A stretch of DNA of 64,000 nucleotides, from the NCBI RefSeq assembly GCF_000315425.1, contig NZ_JH992926.1:501024-565023 (forward strand), in the 5' to 3' direction. Origin of the DNA: Massilia timonae CCUG 45783. GTDB taxonomy: Bacteria > Pseudomonadota > Gammaproteobacteria > Burkholderiales > Burkholderiaceae_D. A model generated the notes under the pieces. It had not been told where the DNA came from and ran no database searches. It saw nothing but the letters and a program-made list of their open reading frames with translations. The position numbers and the translations under genes are program-made. Shown one piece after another: positions 48,087-57,321 of the stretch. Positions within the stretch are counted from its first letter, which is position 1; each line of letters begins with the position of its first letter.

Positions 48087-49475
48087 TCAGCAGGCCGCGT
48101 GATTGACCGTCACCACATGAATCGCCAACCCGCCCAGCGAGGTCTCCTTGTACTTGACCTGCATGTCGGCGCCAGTCTGGCGCATCGTCTCGATCGCGCT
48201 GTCCAGGCTCACGAAATGGGTGCCGTCGCCCTTCATCGCCAGCGAGGCGGCGGTGATCGCCTTGATCGCGCCCATGCCGTTGCGCTCGATGCATGGAATC
48301 TGCACCAGGCCGCCGATCGGGTCGCAGGTCATGCCCAGGTGGTGCTCGATGCCGATCTCGGCCGCGTTCTCGATCTGTTCGTTGCTGCCGCCCAGCGCGG
48401 CCACCAGGCCGGCCGCCGCCATCGCGCAAGCCACGCCCACCTCGCCCTGGCAGCCGACTTCGGCGCCCGAGATCGAGGCGTTCTTCTTGCACAGCATGCC
48501 GATCGCGCTCGACGCCAGCAGGAAATCGCGCACGCCCCGCACTGGATCGATCGGCCGGCAGTCCTCGGCGTAATAGCGCAGCACTGCGGGAATGATGCCG
48601 GCGGCGCCGTTGGTCGGCGCGGTGACGACCCGGCCGCCGGCCGCGTTTTCTTCGTTGACCGCCATGGCGTACAGGCTCACCTGCTGCACCGCGTCATGCG
48701 GCAAGGCGTTCAGTGGTTGCTGTTGCGCTTGCTGTGCCTGCTTCCACAGGCCGGCCGCGCGGCGGCGCACGTCCAGGCCGCCCGGCAGGCGGCCCTCGGT
48801 TACCAGGCCGTGGCAGATGCACTCGCGCATCACGCGCCAGATATTGTCCAGGCCCGCATCCAGTTCTTCGTCGCTCATGCGCGTGCGCTCGTTGGCGCGC
48901 AGCATGTCCGGGATGCTCAGGCCGTGGCGGCGGCCATGCTCGAGCAGCTGGGCCATCGTGTCGAACGGGTATGGGACCGGCGCCGCGTCCGTTTCAGGCG
49001 CGCGCGCCTGGCTCTCGCCGGCCGCGGTGATGAAGCCGCCGCCGACCGAATAATAAATGCGCTCGATGATGCTGCCGTCCTGCAGATGGAGCACGAAGCG
49101 CATGCCGTTCGGGTGCTCCGGCAGGGTCGAGGCCTTGTGCCAGACCAGGTTCGTCCTTGCGCTGAACGGCACCGGTTTGGCGCCCAGCAGGTGCAGCACG
49201 CCGTCGAATTCCGCTTCCGCCAGCTTGTCCTCGACCGCGCTCGGGTCGACGTCCTGCGGGGTCTCGCCCATCAGGCCGAGGATCACGGCCTTGTCGGTCG
49301 CGTGGCCGACGCCGGTCAGCGCCAGCGAGCCATACAGGTGGGCTTCGACGCCGACCGCCTGTTCCAGCATCCCGCTCTCGAGCAGGAAGCGGCGCGCCGC
49401 CACCATCGGGCCCACGGTGTGGGAGCTCGAGGGGCCGATGCCGATCTTGAACAGGTCGAAAACACTCATGTCCAT
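48087..49475 (-). CDS. sdaA: L-serine ammonia-lyase (iron-sulfur type)
   Basis: SdaA deaminates L-serine to pyruvate. The 462-residue single-chain enzyme starts MDMSVFDLFKIGIGPSSSHT, with the conserved GPSSSHT substrate loop. The beta and alpha domains are fused. Cys residues able to bind the 4Fe-4S cluster are in GCQGEVGVACAM, GMTCDPIGG and IPCIERNGMG. The start may instead be ATG 49469. It lies 89 bp downstream of tdh on the same strand, linking glycine/serine and threonine catabolism, though no coupling is seen. Confidence 0.95.
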   Translation of the reverse strand: MDMSVFDLFKIGIGPSSSHTVGPMVAARRFLLESGMLEQAVGVEAHLYGSLALTGVGHATDKAVILGLMGETPQDVDPSAVEDKLAEAEFDGVLHLLGAKPVPFSARTNLVWHKASTLPEHPNGMRFVLHLQDGSIIERIYYSVGGGFITAAGESQARAPETDAAPVPYPFDTMAQLLEHGRRHGLSIPDMLRANERTRMSDEELDAGLDNIWRVMRECICHGLVTEGRLPGGLDVRRRAAGLWKQAQQAQQQPLNALPHDAVQQVSLYAMAVNEENAAGGRVVTAPTNGAAGIIPAVLRYYAEDCRPIDPVRGVRDFLLASSAIGMLCKKNASISGAEVGCQGEVGVACAMAAAGLVAALGGSNEQIENAAEIGIEHHLGMTCDPIGGLVQIPCIERNGMGAIKAITAASLAMKGDGTHFVSLDSAIETMRQTGADMQVKYKETSLGGLAIHVVTVNHAAC

Positions 49476-49564
49476 GCTTGTCTCACTTTTCGGTTCTTAT
49501 AATGATTGCGGCCTGGCGCGTCGAGGCGGCAGGCCGTTGGATGCGTGTCCTGGCAAGGCGGGGC

Positions 49565-50527
49565 TTACGCCGCCACGCCCAGGCCCACGTCGATATTCTT
49601 CAGCATCGAATCGACCATCTCGTCGACGCCAATGCGCGATTTCCAGCCCCAGTCGGCGGTGGCGCGGCTGTCGTCGAGGCTCTTCGGCCAGGAGTCGGCG
49701 ATCTGCTGGCGGCTGTCCGGCTTGTAGTCGATGCGGAAAGCCGGCAGCGCCTTCGAGATCGCGGCGGCCAGTTCGCGCGGGTTGAACGACACGCCCGCCA
49801 CGTTGTACGACGAACGGATCGCGACTTGCTCGGCTGGGGCTTCCATCAGCTCGATGGTGGCGCGGATCGCGTCCGGCATGTAGATCATCGGCAGGGTCGT
49901 TTCCGGCCCCAGGAAGCACTCATAGGTTTCGCCGCGCAGGGCCGCGTGGAAGATCGCGATCGCATAATCCGTGGTGCCGCCGCCCGGAGGCGATTTGTAG
50001 CTGATGATGCCGGGGTAGCGGATGCTGCGCACATCGACGCCATACTTGCTGTGATAGTACTCGCACAGGCGCTCGCCGGCCAGCTTGCTGATGCCGTAGA
50101 TCGTGGTCGGATCCATGATCGTGAACTGCGGCGTGTTCTCGCTCGGGGTGGTCGGACCGAAGGCGGCAATTGAGGATGGCCAGAACACCTTCAGCGGCTT
50201 GCCCGCTTCGCCCCGTTCGCGCGCGATCTCGAGGATGTTCAGCAGGCCGTCCATGTTCAGCGACCAGGCCGTCAAAGGGGCCTTTTCGCCGGTGGCCGAC
50301 AGCATGGCGGCCAGCTGGTAGACCTGGGTGATGCCCTCATCCGCGACCAGGCGCGCCAGGCTGTCCTTGTCCAGCACATTGAGCACGGTATAGCGCGCGG
50401 CGCCGTACAGGTTCTTGTCGCCGATGTCCGAGGCGATCACGTTCTGCGCGCCGTGCTTGTCGGCCAGCGCGCTGACCAGTTCACTGCCGATCTGGCCGTT
50501 GGCGCCGATGATGAGGATGCGTTCCAT
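49565..50527 (-). CDS. tdh: L-threonine 3-dehydrogenase, SDR (epimerase-like) type
   Basis: This enzyme oxidises L-threonine to 2-amino-3-ketobutyrate with NAD+. The 320-residue protein belongs to the extended short-chain dehydrogenases, not to the zinc-dependent E. coli Tdh. It has the Rossmann motif IIGANGQIGSEL near the start, a Ser/Tyr/Lys triad with WPSSIAAFG and TIYGISKLAGE, and a C-terminal substrate domain. The neighbouring kbl, 35 bp upstream, supports the threonine assignment over generic epimerase. Start ATG 50527 follows AAGGAAG. Confidence 0.9.
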   Translation of the reverse strand: MERILIIGANGQIGSELVSALADKHGAQNVIASDIGDKNLYGAARYTVLNVLDKDSLARLVADEGITQVYQLAAMLSATGEKAPLTAWSLNMDGLLNILEIARERGEAGKPLKVFWPSSIAAFGPTTPSENTPQFTIMDPTTIYGISKLAGERLCEYYHSKYGVDVRSIRYPGIISYKSPPGGGTTDYAIAIFHAALRGETYECFLGPETTLPMIYMPDAIRATIELMEAPAEQVAIRSSYNVAGVSFNPRELAAAISKALPAFRIDYKPDSRQQIADSWPKSLDDSRATADWGWKSRIGVDEMVDSMLKNIDVGLGVAA

Positions 50528-50562
50528 GCTGTCTTCCTTGCTTCTATGTATATTGGTCTTGC

Positions 50563-51765
50563 TTAGTTCTTGATGATGCCCAGCTCTTTGCCGGCTTGCT
50601 CGAAGGCCTTCAGCACGGTGTCGAGCTGCTCGCGGGTATGGGCCGCGGACAGCTGCACGCGCACGCGCGCCTGCCCCATCGGCACCACCGGATAGAAGAA
50701 GCCCGACAGCAGCACGCCCAGCTCGAACATGCGCGCCGCGAATTTCTGCGCGACCGGCGCCTCGAACAGCATCACCGGCACCACCGGGTGGGTGCCCGGC
50801 TTGATGGTGAAGCCGATGCGCTCGATCTCCTGGCGGAAGTAGGCGGTGTTCTCGTGCAGGCGGTCGCGCAGCTCGGTCGACTTGGAGATGCGCTCCAGCA
50901 CCGCCAGCGAGGCGCCGGCGATCATCGGCGCCAGCGTGTTCGAGAACAGGTAGGGACGCGACTTCTGGCGCAGGGTTTCGATGACTTCTTTTTTCCCCGA
51001 CGTGAAACCGCCCATCGCGCCGCCCAGGGCCTTGCCCAGGGTGCCGGTGATGATGTCGATCTTGCCGATCACGCCGCAATGCTCGTGGGTGCCGCGGCCT
51101 GTCGCGCCCATGAAGCCGGAGGCGTGCGATTCGTCGATCATGGTCAGGGCGCCGTACTTTTCCGCCAGCGCGACGATCTTGTCCAGCTGGGCGATGGTGC
51201 CGTCCATCGAGAACACGCCGTCGGTGACGATGATCTTGTGGCGCTTGCCGGCGTCAAGGGCGGCGATCAGCTGCTTCTCGAGGTCGGCCATGTCGTTGTT
51301 GGCATAGCGGTAGCGCGCGGCCTTGCACAGGCGTACGCCGTCGATGATCGAAGCGTGGTTGAGGGCGTCCGAGATGATGGCGTCGTTCTCGTCGAACAGC
51401 GGCTCGAACACGCCTCCATTGGCGTCGAAGGCGGCCGCGTACAGGATCGTGTCTTCGGTGCCCAGGAAGTTCGAGAGTGCCTGCTCCAGCTCCTTGTGCA
51501 CGGTCTGGGTGCCGCAGATGAAGCGCACCGACGACAGGCCATAACCGTACTTCTCGAGGGCGGCGGCGGCGGCGTTCTGGGTCTCGACGTCGCCCGACAG
51601 GCCCAGGTAGTTATTGGCGCACATATTGATCAGGGTACGGCCATCCTGCGCCACCACCTCGGCGCCCTGGCGCGAGGCCAGCACGCGCTCGGGCTTGAAC
51701 AGGCCATCAATCTTCAAGGTCGCGAGTTTTTGCTGCAGGCTGCTGTAGAAAGCTTGATCGCTCAT
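50563..51765 (-). CDS. kbl: Glycine C-acetyltransferase (2-amino-3-ketobutyrate CoA ligase)
   Basis: Kbl cleaves 2-amino-3-ketobutyrate with CoA to glycine and acetyl-CoA, using PLP. The 400-residue alpha-oxoamine synthase has the PLP Lys in GTLGKALGGAMGG, TDGVFSMDG and DESHASGFMG blocks. The N-terminus FYSSLQQKLATLKIDGLFK is typical. It is the first gene of a kbl-tdh unit. A divergent XRE-cupin regulator begins 236 bp away, across three operator-like dyads. Confidence 0.96.
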   Translation of the reverse strand: MSDQAFYSSLQQKLATLKIDGLFKPERVLASRQGAEVVAQDGRTLINMCANNYLGLSGDVETQNAAAAALEKYGYGLSSVRFICGTQTVHKELEQALSNFLGTEDTILYAAAFDANGGVFEPLFDENDAIISDALNHASIIDGVRLCKAARYRYANNDMADLEKQLIAALDAGKRHKIIVTDGVFSMDGTIAQLDKIVALAEKYGALTMIDESHASGFMGATGRGTHEHCGVIGKIDIITGTLGKALGGAMGGFTSGKKEVIETLRQKSRPYLFSNTLAPMIAGASLAVLERISKSTELRDRLHENTAYFRQEIERIGFTIKPGTHPVVPVMLFEAPVAQKFAARMFELGVLLSGFFYPVVPMGQARVRVQLSAAHTREQLDTVLKAFEQAGKELGIIKN

Positions 51766-51855
51766 GGTGTTCCCCTGTTCCCTGTTTGATGTGGCTGAAC
51801 TCGTGGCAAGACCGGCGGCTTGACCGGCGGTCGGCGGATGTTGTACCGTTGGTTC

Positions 51856-51909
51856 GTTCGATGTAGAGAACTAGTTCGCTATCTCGAACAGAAATTCGAT
51901 ATATTGAAT
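51856..51909. promoter_or_regulatory. Three tandem 16-bp dyads in the kbl/XRE-cupin intergenic region
   Basis: Three 16-bp inverted repeats follow one another: GTTCGATGTAGAGAAC (51856-51871), GTTCGCTATCTCGAAC (51874-51889) and ATTCGATATATTGAAT (51894-51909). They share rTTCGnT...GAAy, and their starts are 18 and 20 bp apart, about two helical turns. The most likely ligand is the divergent XRE-cupin protein. The remainder of 51766-52001 contains no gene. Confidence 0.65.
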
Positions 51910-52001
51910 CTTACGCCCAGCCAATGAACTTGGCAAGCGGCTTCCCATATACTTATTAGCAATTTGCATTAGGCAATACCCAGACAGGCAGCCAACGGAA
52001 A

Positions 52002-52577
52002 ATGAGTACCACTCTAACAAACAATGCCCCGCCAGAAGTTGGCGCCACACTACAACGCCTGCGGCTGGCGCGTGGCCTGACGCTCGAGGACCTGTCGCGT
52101 ATCGCCGGCGTGTCGAAGTCGATGCTGTCGCAGATCGAGCGCGAAAAGGCGAATCCGACCATCGCCATCACCTGGCGCCTGGCCAATGCGCTGGGCGTTC
52201 AGATCGGCGAACTGCTGTCGTCCGAGGTGAGGACGAGCGACCTGATCCGGGTGGTCGACGCCCACGAGATCCCCACCCTGCCCGGCGCCCACGCCGGCTA
52301 TTCGCTGCGCATCCTGGGGCCGATGGACCTGGCGGGCAAGTATGAATGGTATGAGCTGACCCTGGCGCCGGGCGGAGAGCTGGCCTCGCAGGCGCACGAT
52401 CCGGGCACTGGCGAGCACCTGACGGTGATCACCGGCACGGTCGAGCTGGAAGTGGGGAACGAAAAGCGCAAGGTGCGGCATGGCGCGACGGCGCGGTATC
52501 CAGCCGATCAGAACCATGTGATCCGCAATACCGGCAAGACCGAGGCGAAGGCCGTATTGGTGGTGGTCCACCGGTAG
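52002..52577 (+). CDS. XRE-family transcriptional regulator with C-terminal cupin domain
   Basis: This is a 191-residue protein. Residues 13-70 are a helix-turn-helix (GATLQRLRLARGLTLEDLSR, then GVSKSMLSQIEREKANPTIAI). Residues ~105-190 are a small cupin barrel (GEHLTVITGTVELEVGNEKRKV and ARYPADQNHVIRN) likely to bind a small effector. Regulators of this SutR/PuuR-like layout often control adjacent amino-acid catabolic genes. Here kbl-tdh is divergent, so a role in threonine/glycine metabolism is a reasonable inference. The effector cannot be deduced. Confidence 0.88.
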   Translation: MSTTLTNNAPPEVGATLQRLRLARGLTLEDLSRIAGVSKSMLSQIEREKANPTIAITWRLANALGVQIGELLSSEVRTSDLIRVVDAHEIPTLPGAHAGYSLRILGPMDLAGKYEWYELTLAPGGELASQAHDPGTGEHLTVITGTVELEVGNEKRKVRHGATARYPADQNHVIRNTGKTEAKAVLVVVHR

Positions 52578-52583
52578 GCCTGC

Positions 52584-52619
52584 AAATCAGGCACGAAAAT
52601 CAGGCATGAAAATCAGCGG
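52584..52619. repeat. 13-bp tandem repeat, about 2.6 units
   Basis: AAATCAGGCACGA (52584-52596), AAATCAGGCATGA (52597-52609) and a partial third copy follow the XRE-cupin stop. Probably slippage; no function suggested. Confidence 0.6.
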
Positions 52620-52642
52620 CCGCCGGGTTGCCCTGGCGGCCG
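52617..52642 (+). terminator. GC-rich stem-loop between convergent genes
   Basis: CGGCCGCC (52617-52624) pairs with GGCGGCCG (52635-52642) over ten bases. On the plus strand TTGTCTTGTT follows, a weak T tract. It lies between the XRE-cupin stop and the convergent peptidase stop. Confidence 0.45.
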
Positions 52643-52684
52643 TTGTCTTGTTCACCCGGCGCAGCACCGGCTGATCGTTACCAC

Positions 52685-54847
52685 CTAGTGCGAGCCGCCA
52701 ACCGTCTTGGCCGCATCCTGCATGTGCAGCTCACGCGACAGGAAACCCCAGCGATCGGCGACTTCCTCGATCTGCTTGCCGGTCGGCTTGCCGGCGCCAT
52801 GGCCGGCCTTGGTGTCGATGCGGATCAGGATCGGCGCCGAACCGGCCTGGGCAGCCTGGGCCGCGGCGGCGTACTTGAAGCTGTGCGCCGGCACCACGCG
52901 ATCGTCGTGATCGGCCGTGGTGACCATGGTTGCTGGATAGCAGGTGCCCTTCTTCAGGTTGTGTAGCGGCGAATACTTGACCAGGGCCTTGAACTCATCA
53001 GGATTTTCCGACGAGCCGTAGTCCGAAGTCCATGCCCAGCCGATGGTGAACTTGTGGAAGCGCAGCATGTCCATCACGCCCACGCTCGGAATCGCCGCCG
53101 CGAACAGGTCCGGACGCTGGGTGGTGGCCGCGCCGACCAGCAGGCCGCCGTTGCTGCCGCCGCCGATCGCCAGTTTCTTCGGCGAGGTGACCTTGTTCTG
53201 CACCAGCCACTCGGCCGCGCCGATGAAGTCGTCGAACACGTTCTGCTTTTGCAGCTTGGTGCCGGCCTGGTGCCAGGCTTCGCCATATTCTCCGCCGCCG
53301 CGCAGGTTGGCCACCACGTAGACGCCGCCCATCTCCATCCAGGCCAGGTTGGCCGGCGAGAAGCTCGGGGTCAGCGCGATATTGAAGCCGCCATAGCCGT
53401 ACAGATAGGTCGGATTCGAGCCGTCCAGCTTGAGGCCCTTCTTGGAGACGATGAACATCGGCACCTTGGTGCCGTCGCGGCTCGTGTAGAACTGCTGGCG
53501 GGTCTCGTAGTCGGCCGGGTTGAAGGCGACCTTCGGCTGGCGGAACACGGTGCTCTCGCCGGTCTTGAGGTTCAGGCGGTAGATCGTGGTCGGATTGGTG
53601 AAGCCGGTGAACGAATAGAAGGTCTCGGCGTCCTGGCGCTTGCCCGTGAGGCCACCCACGGTGCCGATGCCCGGCAGCGCGATCTCGCGCACCGGCTTGC
53701 CTTCGAGCGACACCACGCGCACCACGCTCTTCGCATCCTTCAGGTACTCGAGCACGAGCTGGTTGTTGATGATGTCGGCGCCGGCCAGGGTGTCGGCGGT
53801 TTCGGCGGCGACCTCTTTCCAGTGATTCTCCGATGGCTTGCTGATGTCGATCGCGACGATGCGCTTCTTGGGCGCGTTGCGGTCGGTGCTGAAGTAGAAC
53901 ACGGTGCCGACATTGTCGATGAAGTCGTAGCCGGCGTCGAAGTTGTCGATCAGGTCGACCACCTTGGCATCGGGCTTGGACAGGTCCTTGTACGAGACGC
54001 GGTTCTTCGGCGCGGTGCCCTTGGTGGTGGTGATGATCAGGTAACGGCCATCGTCGGTGGTCTGGCCGCCGAAGCCCCATTCCTTCTGGTCGGCGCGGTC
54101 GTACACCAGGGTGTCGGCGCTTTGCGGCGTGCCGATGCGGTGGAAGTACAGCTTCTGGAAGTAGTTGACGTCGGCCAGCTTGGTCGCTTCTTTCGGCTCG
54201 TCGTAGCGGCTGTAGAAGAAGCCCTTGCCATCCTTGGTCCAGGCGGTGCTCGAGAACTTGACCCACTTGATGTGGTCAGGCAGGTCCTTGCCGGTGTCGA
54301 TGTCGCGCACCTTGATCTCGTTCCAGTCGGAGCCGGACGCGGCGATGCTGTAGGCCAGCAGCTTGCCGTCGGGGCTGACCTCGGCGCCGGCCAGGGCGAC
54401 GGTGCCATCAAGCGCCAGCGTGTTCGGGTCGAGCAGCATGCGCGGCTGGTCGTTCAGGTTCTTCAGGGTGTACAGCACGGCCTGGTTTTGCAAGCCATCG
54501 TTGCGCGTGTAAAAGTAGCGGCCGCCTTCCTTGCCCGGCACGCTGTAGCGCTCGTAGTTCCAGAGCTGGGTCAGGCGCTGGCGGATCGCCTCGCGCTGCG
54601 GGATCTGCGCCAGGTAGGCCTGGGTGACCTTGTTCTGGGCGTCGACCCAGGACTTGGTGTCGGCGCTGTTCGCGTCCTCGAGCCAGCGGTAGGGGTCGGC
54701 CACCACGGTGCCGTGGTAGTTGTCGGTCTGGTCGACTTTCTTCGACACGGGATAGGTCAGCGAAGGGCCGGCAGGCGAGCAGCTCTGCCCCATCGCTGGC
54801 GCGGCGAAAGCAGCGGCCAGGACGGCGGCGAGCGTGGCGAGTCTCAT
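52685..54847 (-). CDS. Exported prolyl oligopeptidase (S9A family)
   Basis: This is a 720-residue serine peptidase with a signal peptide (MRLATLAAVLAAAFAAPAMG). The seven-bladed propeller region starts at DPYRWLEDANSADTKSWVDAQN and the C-terminal alpha/beta-hydrolase domain carries the triad. These are Ser in GGGSNGGLL, Asp in TADHDDRVVPAHS and His in DTKAGHGAGKPTGK. The enzyme cleaves short peptides after proline, here probably in the periplasm. ATG 54847 is placed nine bases after GAGAAG; ATG 54853 is the alternative. A long open frame continues upstream to 56017, but this is antisense to the Sel1 gene. Confidence 0.93.
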   Translation of the reverse strand: MRLATLAAVLAAAFAAPAMGQSCSPAGPSLTYPVSKKVDQTDNYHGTVVADPYRWLEDANSADTKSWVDAQNKVTQAYLAQIPQREAIRQRLTQLWNYERYSVPGKEGGRYFYTRNDGLQNQAVLYTLKNLNDQPRMLLDPNTLALDGTVALAGAEVSPDGKLLAYSIAASGSDWNEIKVRDIDTGKDLPDHIKWVKFSSTAWTKDGKGFFYSRYDEPKEATKLADVNYFQKLYFHRIGTPQSADTLVYDRADQKEWGFGGQTTDDGRYLIITTTKGTAPKNRVSYKDLSKPDAKVVDLIDNFDAGYDFIDNVGTVFYFSTDRNAPKKRIVAIDISKPSENHWKEVAAETADTLAGADIINNQLVLEYLKDAKSVVRVVSLEGKPVREIALPGIGTVGGLTGKRQDAETFYSFTGFTNPTTIYRLNLKTGESTVFRQPKVAFNPADYETRQQFYTSRDGTKVPMFIVSKKGLKLDGSNPTYLYGYGGFNIALTPSFSPANLAWMEMGGVYVVANLRGGGEYGEAWHQAGTKLQKQNVFDDFIGAAEWLVQNKVTSPKKLAIGGGSNGGLLVGAATTQRPDLFAAAIPSVGVMDMLRFHKFTIGWAWTSDYGSSENPDEFKALVKYSPLHNLKKGTCYPATMVTTADHDDRVVPAHSFKYAAAAQAAQAGSAPILIRIDTKAGHGAGKPTGKQIEEVADRWGFLSRELHMQDAAKTVGGSH

Positions 54848-55065
54848 GTGCATATTCTTCTCGGGCTGTTGAATGATGGTGTGGGCTTGTGGCCGCAGGG
54901 CATCATAGCGCGAAATGACATGCTTGAGTATGGCGTAGCTGCCCGGGCAGCCGCTCGCGGCCGGACGCGTATTGACGATGCATGCCACGCGCATGCCAGG
55001 ATGCGGCGAGTCTAAGGAAAACCTCGCGAAACCCCGGCGGAACACGCAGCGCCGTGAGAACACGC

Positions 55066-56490
55066 TCATGCGCCGGTGCGCCCGAGCAGCCGGCGTGGAC
55101 TCGTCTTCGAGGCCAGCCAGCGCTCGACCAGGGTCCGCGCCCGGCTCCGCTCGGCCGGGCTCAGCAAGGCGGTAAAGTCGTTGGCCGCCGTGCTGGCGGC
55201 CAGCGCGACGTCGGCCGGCGCCGCCTTGTCGAGGCCGCGGCCCTGGCGCGCCAGCCAGGCCCACATGCAGGCCCGCACCGGATTCTTCGCGACGCCGCGC
55301 CCGGCGGCGTACAGCCCGCCCAGGTTGTGCTGGGCCGGCGGGTGGTCCTGGCGCGCCGCGAGGCGGTACCAGTGGGCGGCCAGGTTGTCGTCGCGCGGCA
55401 CGCCTTCGCCGCAGGCATACATGGCGCCCAGGTTGTTCTGGGCGCTGGCGTCGCCCTGCTGGGCGGCGCGCCGGTACCAGGCCGCGGCCAGGGCCAGGTC
55501 GCGCGGCACGCCCTGGCCCTTGGCGTACAGCAGGCCCAGCGCGAACTGGGCATTGGCGGCGCCGCCCTCGGCGGCCTGCAGGTAGAACTCGAGCGCGCGC
55601 GCCGGATCGCGCTGCACGCCGCAACCGCCGGCCAGCATGCGCGCCACCCGGTACTGGGCCTGCACGTGGCCCCGGGCCGCCGCCTGCATGTAGCAGCGCA
55701 GCGCGCGTGCGCTGTCGCGCGGCATGCCGCCGCCCGAGAGCAGCCCGCCCAGCACGTACAGCGCCTCGCGTTCGCCGCCGGCCGCCGCGCGTTCGAGCCA
55801 CTGGATGGCCAGGGCTGGATCGGGGCCGGCGCCGCGGCCTTCGGCATAGGCCACGCCGAGCTGGCGCTGGGCGGTGGGGTCGCCCGCCCCGGCCGCGTGG
55901 CGGAACCAGTACAGGGCCTGGGCCGGACTGGGCGCCACGCCCTGCCCGCGCGCATACATTTGCGCCAGTTGCACCTGCGCCGGCACGTGCCCCTGCATCG
56001 CGGCCTTGCGGAACCATGCCATCGCCAGCGGGTGGCTGACGTTGACGCCGAGGCCGTGCAGATAACCCTGGGCGAGCTGGGTCTGGGCGCGCGCCATGCC
56101 TTGTTCAGCGGCCCGGTAGAACCAGCCGATCGCCGCCTTGTGCGAGCGCGGCACGCCGCGGCCCTTGCGGTACAGGAGACCCAGATTGTGCTGGGCCGAG
56201 CGGTCGCCCTGCTCCGCGGCGCGCTGGAACCAGTGCGCCGCCCGCGTGTGATCGCGGCACACGCCGCGGCCGTTGTAGTACATGGCGCCCAGATGGTTCT
56301 GGGCAAAGGCCAGCCCCTGCTGGGCGGCGCGCGCCAGCCAGGCGGCCGCTTTGGCCTCGTCGCGCGCGACGCCGTCGCCACGCAGGTACAGCTGGGCCAG
56401 GTTGAACTGAGCGTAGGGATTGCCGCCGCTGGCGGCGCGGTGGAACCACTCGTAAGTGGTGGTGCCCTGTCGGGCGGCATCCTCGCTCAT
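55066..56490 (-). CDS. Sel1-like repeat protein with eleven repeats
   Basis: This is a 474-residue soluble protein without a signal peptide. From residue ~23 to ~425 it consists of eleven consecutive 35-36-residue Sel1 units. The pattern is AQ.NLG.LY..G.GV.RD...A..WF.RAAEQG, for example AQNHLGAMYYNGRGVCRD and AQFALGLLYAKGQGVPRD. The C-terminal ~50 residues are basic. Sel1 solenoids bind other proteins and often act in signalling or envelope control; nothing more specific can be said. An AGAGGA ribosome site precedes the ATG. The intergenic stretch 54854-55065 upstream of the peptidase is without a gene. Confidence 0.9.
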   Translation of the reverse strand: MSEDAARQGTTTYEWFHRAASGGNPYAQFNLAQLYLRGDGVARDEAKAAAWLARAAQQGLAFAQNHLGAMYYNGRGVCRDHTRAAHWFQRAAEQGDRSAQHNLGLLYRKGRGVPRSHKAAIGWFYRAAEQGMARAQTQLAQGYLHGLGVNVSHPLAMAWFRKAAMQGHVPAQVQLAQMYARGQGVAPSPAQALYWFRHAAGAGDPTAQRQLGVAYAEGRGAGPDPALAIQWLERAAAGGEREALYVLGGLLSGGGMPRDSARALRCYMQAAARGHVQAQYRVARMLAGGCGVQRDPARALEFYLQAAEGGAANAQFALGLLYAKGQGVPRDLALAAAWYRRAAQQGDASAQNNLGAMYACGEGVPRDDNLAAHWYRLAARQDHPPAQHNLGGLYAAGRGVAKNPVRACMWAWLARQGRGLDKAAPADVALAASTAANDFTALLSPAERSRARTLVERWLASKTSPRRLLGRTGA

Positions 56491-56614
56491 CGAAGTCCTC
56501 TCGGCGTTCTCAATCCCGTTGTTAAAATTTTAAGGAGAGCGAGGGATTCGGGATTTGCGACCGCACAATCGGACGGTCAGCGGCGCGCGCGCCGCCACGG
56601 TTGGGTCAGAAGGC

Positions 56615-57280
56615 TCAGGCAGCGACGGCGGCCGCGGCAGCGCGGCGCTCGCGCACGGTGGCCGCGTACTTGTCGAGGAAGGCGGGAATCTTGGCGGCCG
56701 CGACCTTGTTGATCGAGACCAGCAGCGCCGGCTCGACCTGCTCGATGCCGCAGGTGCGGCCGAGGTGGCGCGCGGCGTGCAGCAGCACGTCGGCGGCCAC
56801 CTGGGCGTCGGCCTCGGCCCGGTGGGCGGTGCCGCGGAACTCGATGCCGAGCTGGCGCGAGAGCAGGCCCAGCTTGTAGCTGGCCAGGCCCGGGAACAGG
56901 CGGCGCGACAGCTTCAGCGAGCACACCAGGCCGGCGTGCGACGTGGCGCGACCGAAGCGCGCGCCTTCGGCCTTGAGGAACTTCTCGTCGAAGCTGGCAT
57001 TGTGGGCCGACAGCACGTCGCCGCCGATGAAGTCGAGCAGTTCCGGCACCACCTGGTGCGCCGGCGGCGCGCCGTCGACCATCGCTTGCGTGATCCCGGT
57101 CAGCTGGGTGATGAAGGATGGGATCCGCACGCCGCAGTTCACCAGCGAGACGTAGCGCTCCGTCACTTCGCCGCCGACGATGCGCAGCGCCGCCACTTCG
57201 GTGATGCGGTCGCCCATCTCGGGCGACAGGCCGGTGGTCTCGAAGTCGAGCATCACCAGCGGTCGATCATAAACACTCAT
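56615..57280 (-). CDS. DnaQ-like 3'-5' exonuclease (DEDDh)
   Basis: This is a 221-residue protein of the DnaQ/ExoX/epsilon fold. Exo I is LDFETTG (Asp12, Glu14), Exo II is SAHNASFDEKFL, and Exo III is HRAEADAQV (His and Asp). The full DEDDh set is therefore present. The last 60 residues are Ala-rich and helical and ought to make contacts. It is not the polymerase III epsilon subunit, as it lacks that clamp-binding region as far as I can see. Candidates include ExoX or RNase T-like roles. It precedes the Sel1 gene by 124 bp on the same strand. Confidence 0.88.
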   Translation of the reverse strand: MSVYDRPLVMLDFETTGLSPEMGDRITEVAALRIVGGEVTERYVSLVNCGVRIPSFITQLTGITQAMVDGAPPAHQVVPELLDFIGGDVLSAHNASFDEKFLKAEGARFGRATSHAGLVCSLKLSRRLFPGLASYKLGLLSRQLGIEFRGTAHRAEADAQVAADVLLHAARHLGRTCGIEQVEPALLVSINKVAAAKIPAFLDKYAATVRERRAAAAAVAA

Positions 57281-57321
57281 CGTTCCATCCTCTATTGTAT
57301 GTGCGCGGTCGGGCCGGGCCT

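Noticed and set aside
54854..56017. 5' extension of the prolyl oligopeptidase frame
   Set aside because: The extension lies in another frame of the Sel1-repeat gene; the signal peptide at 54847/54853 marks the true start.
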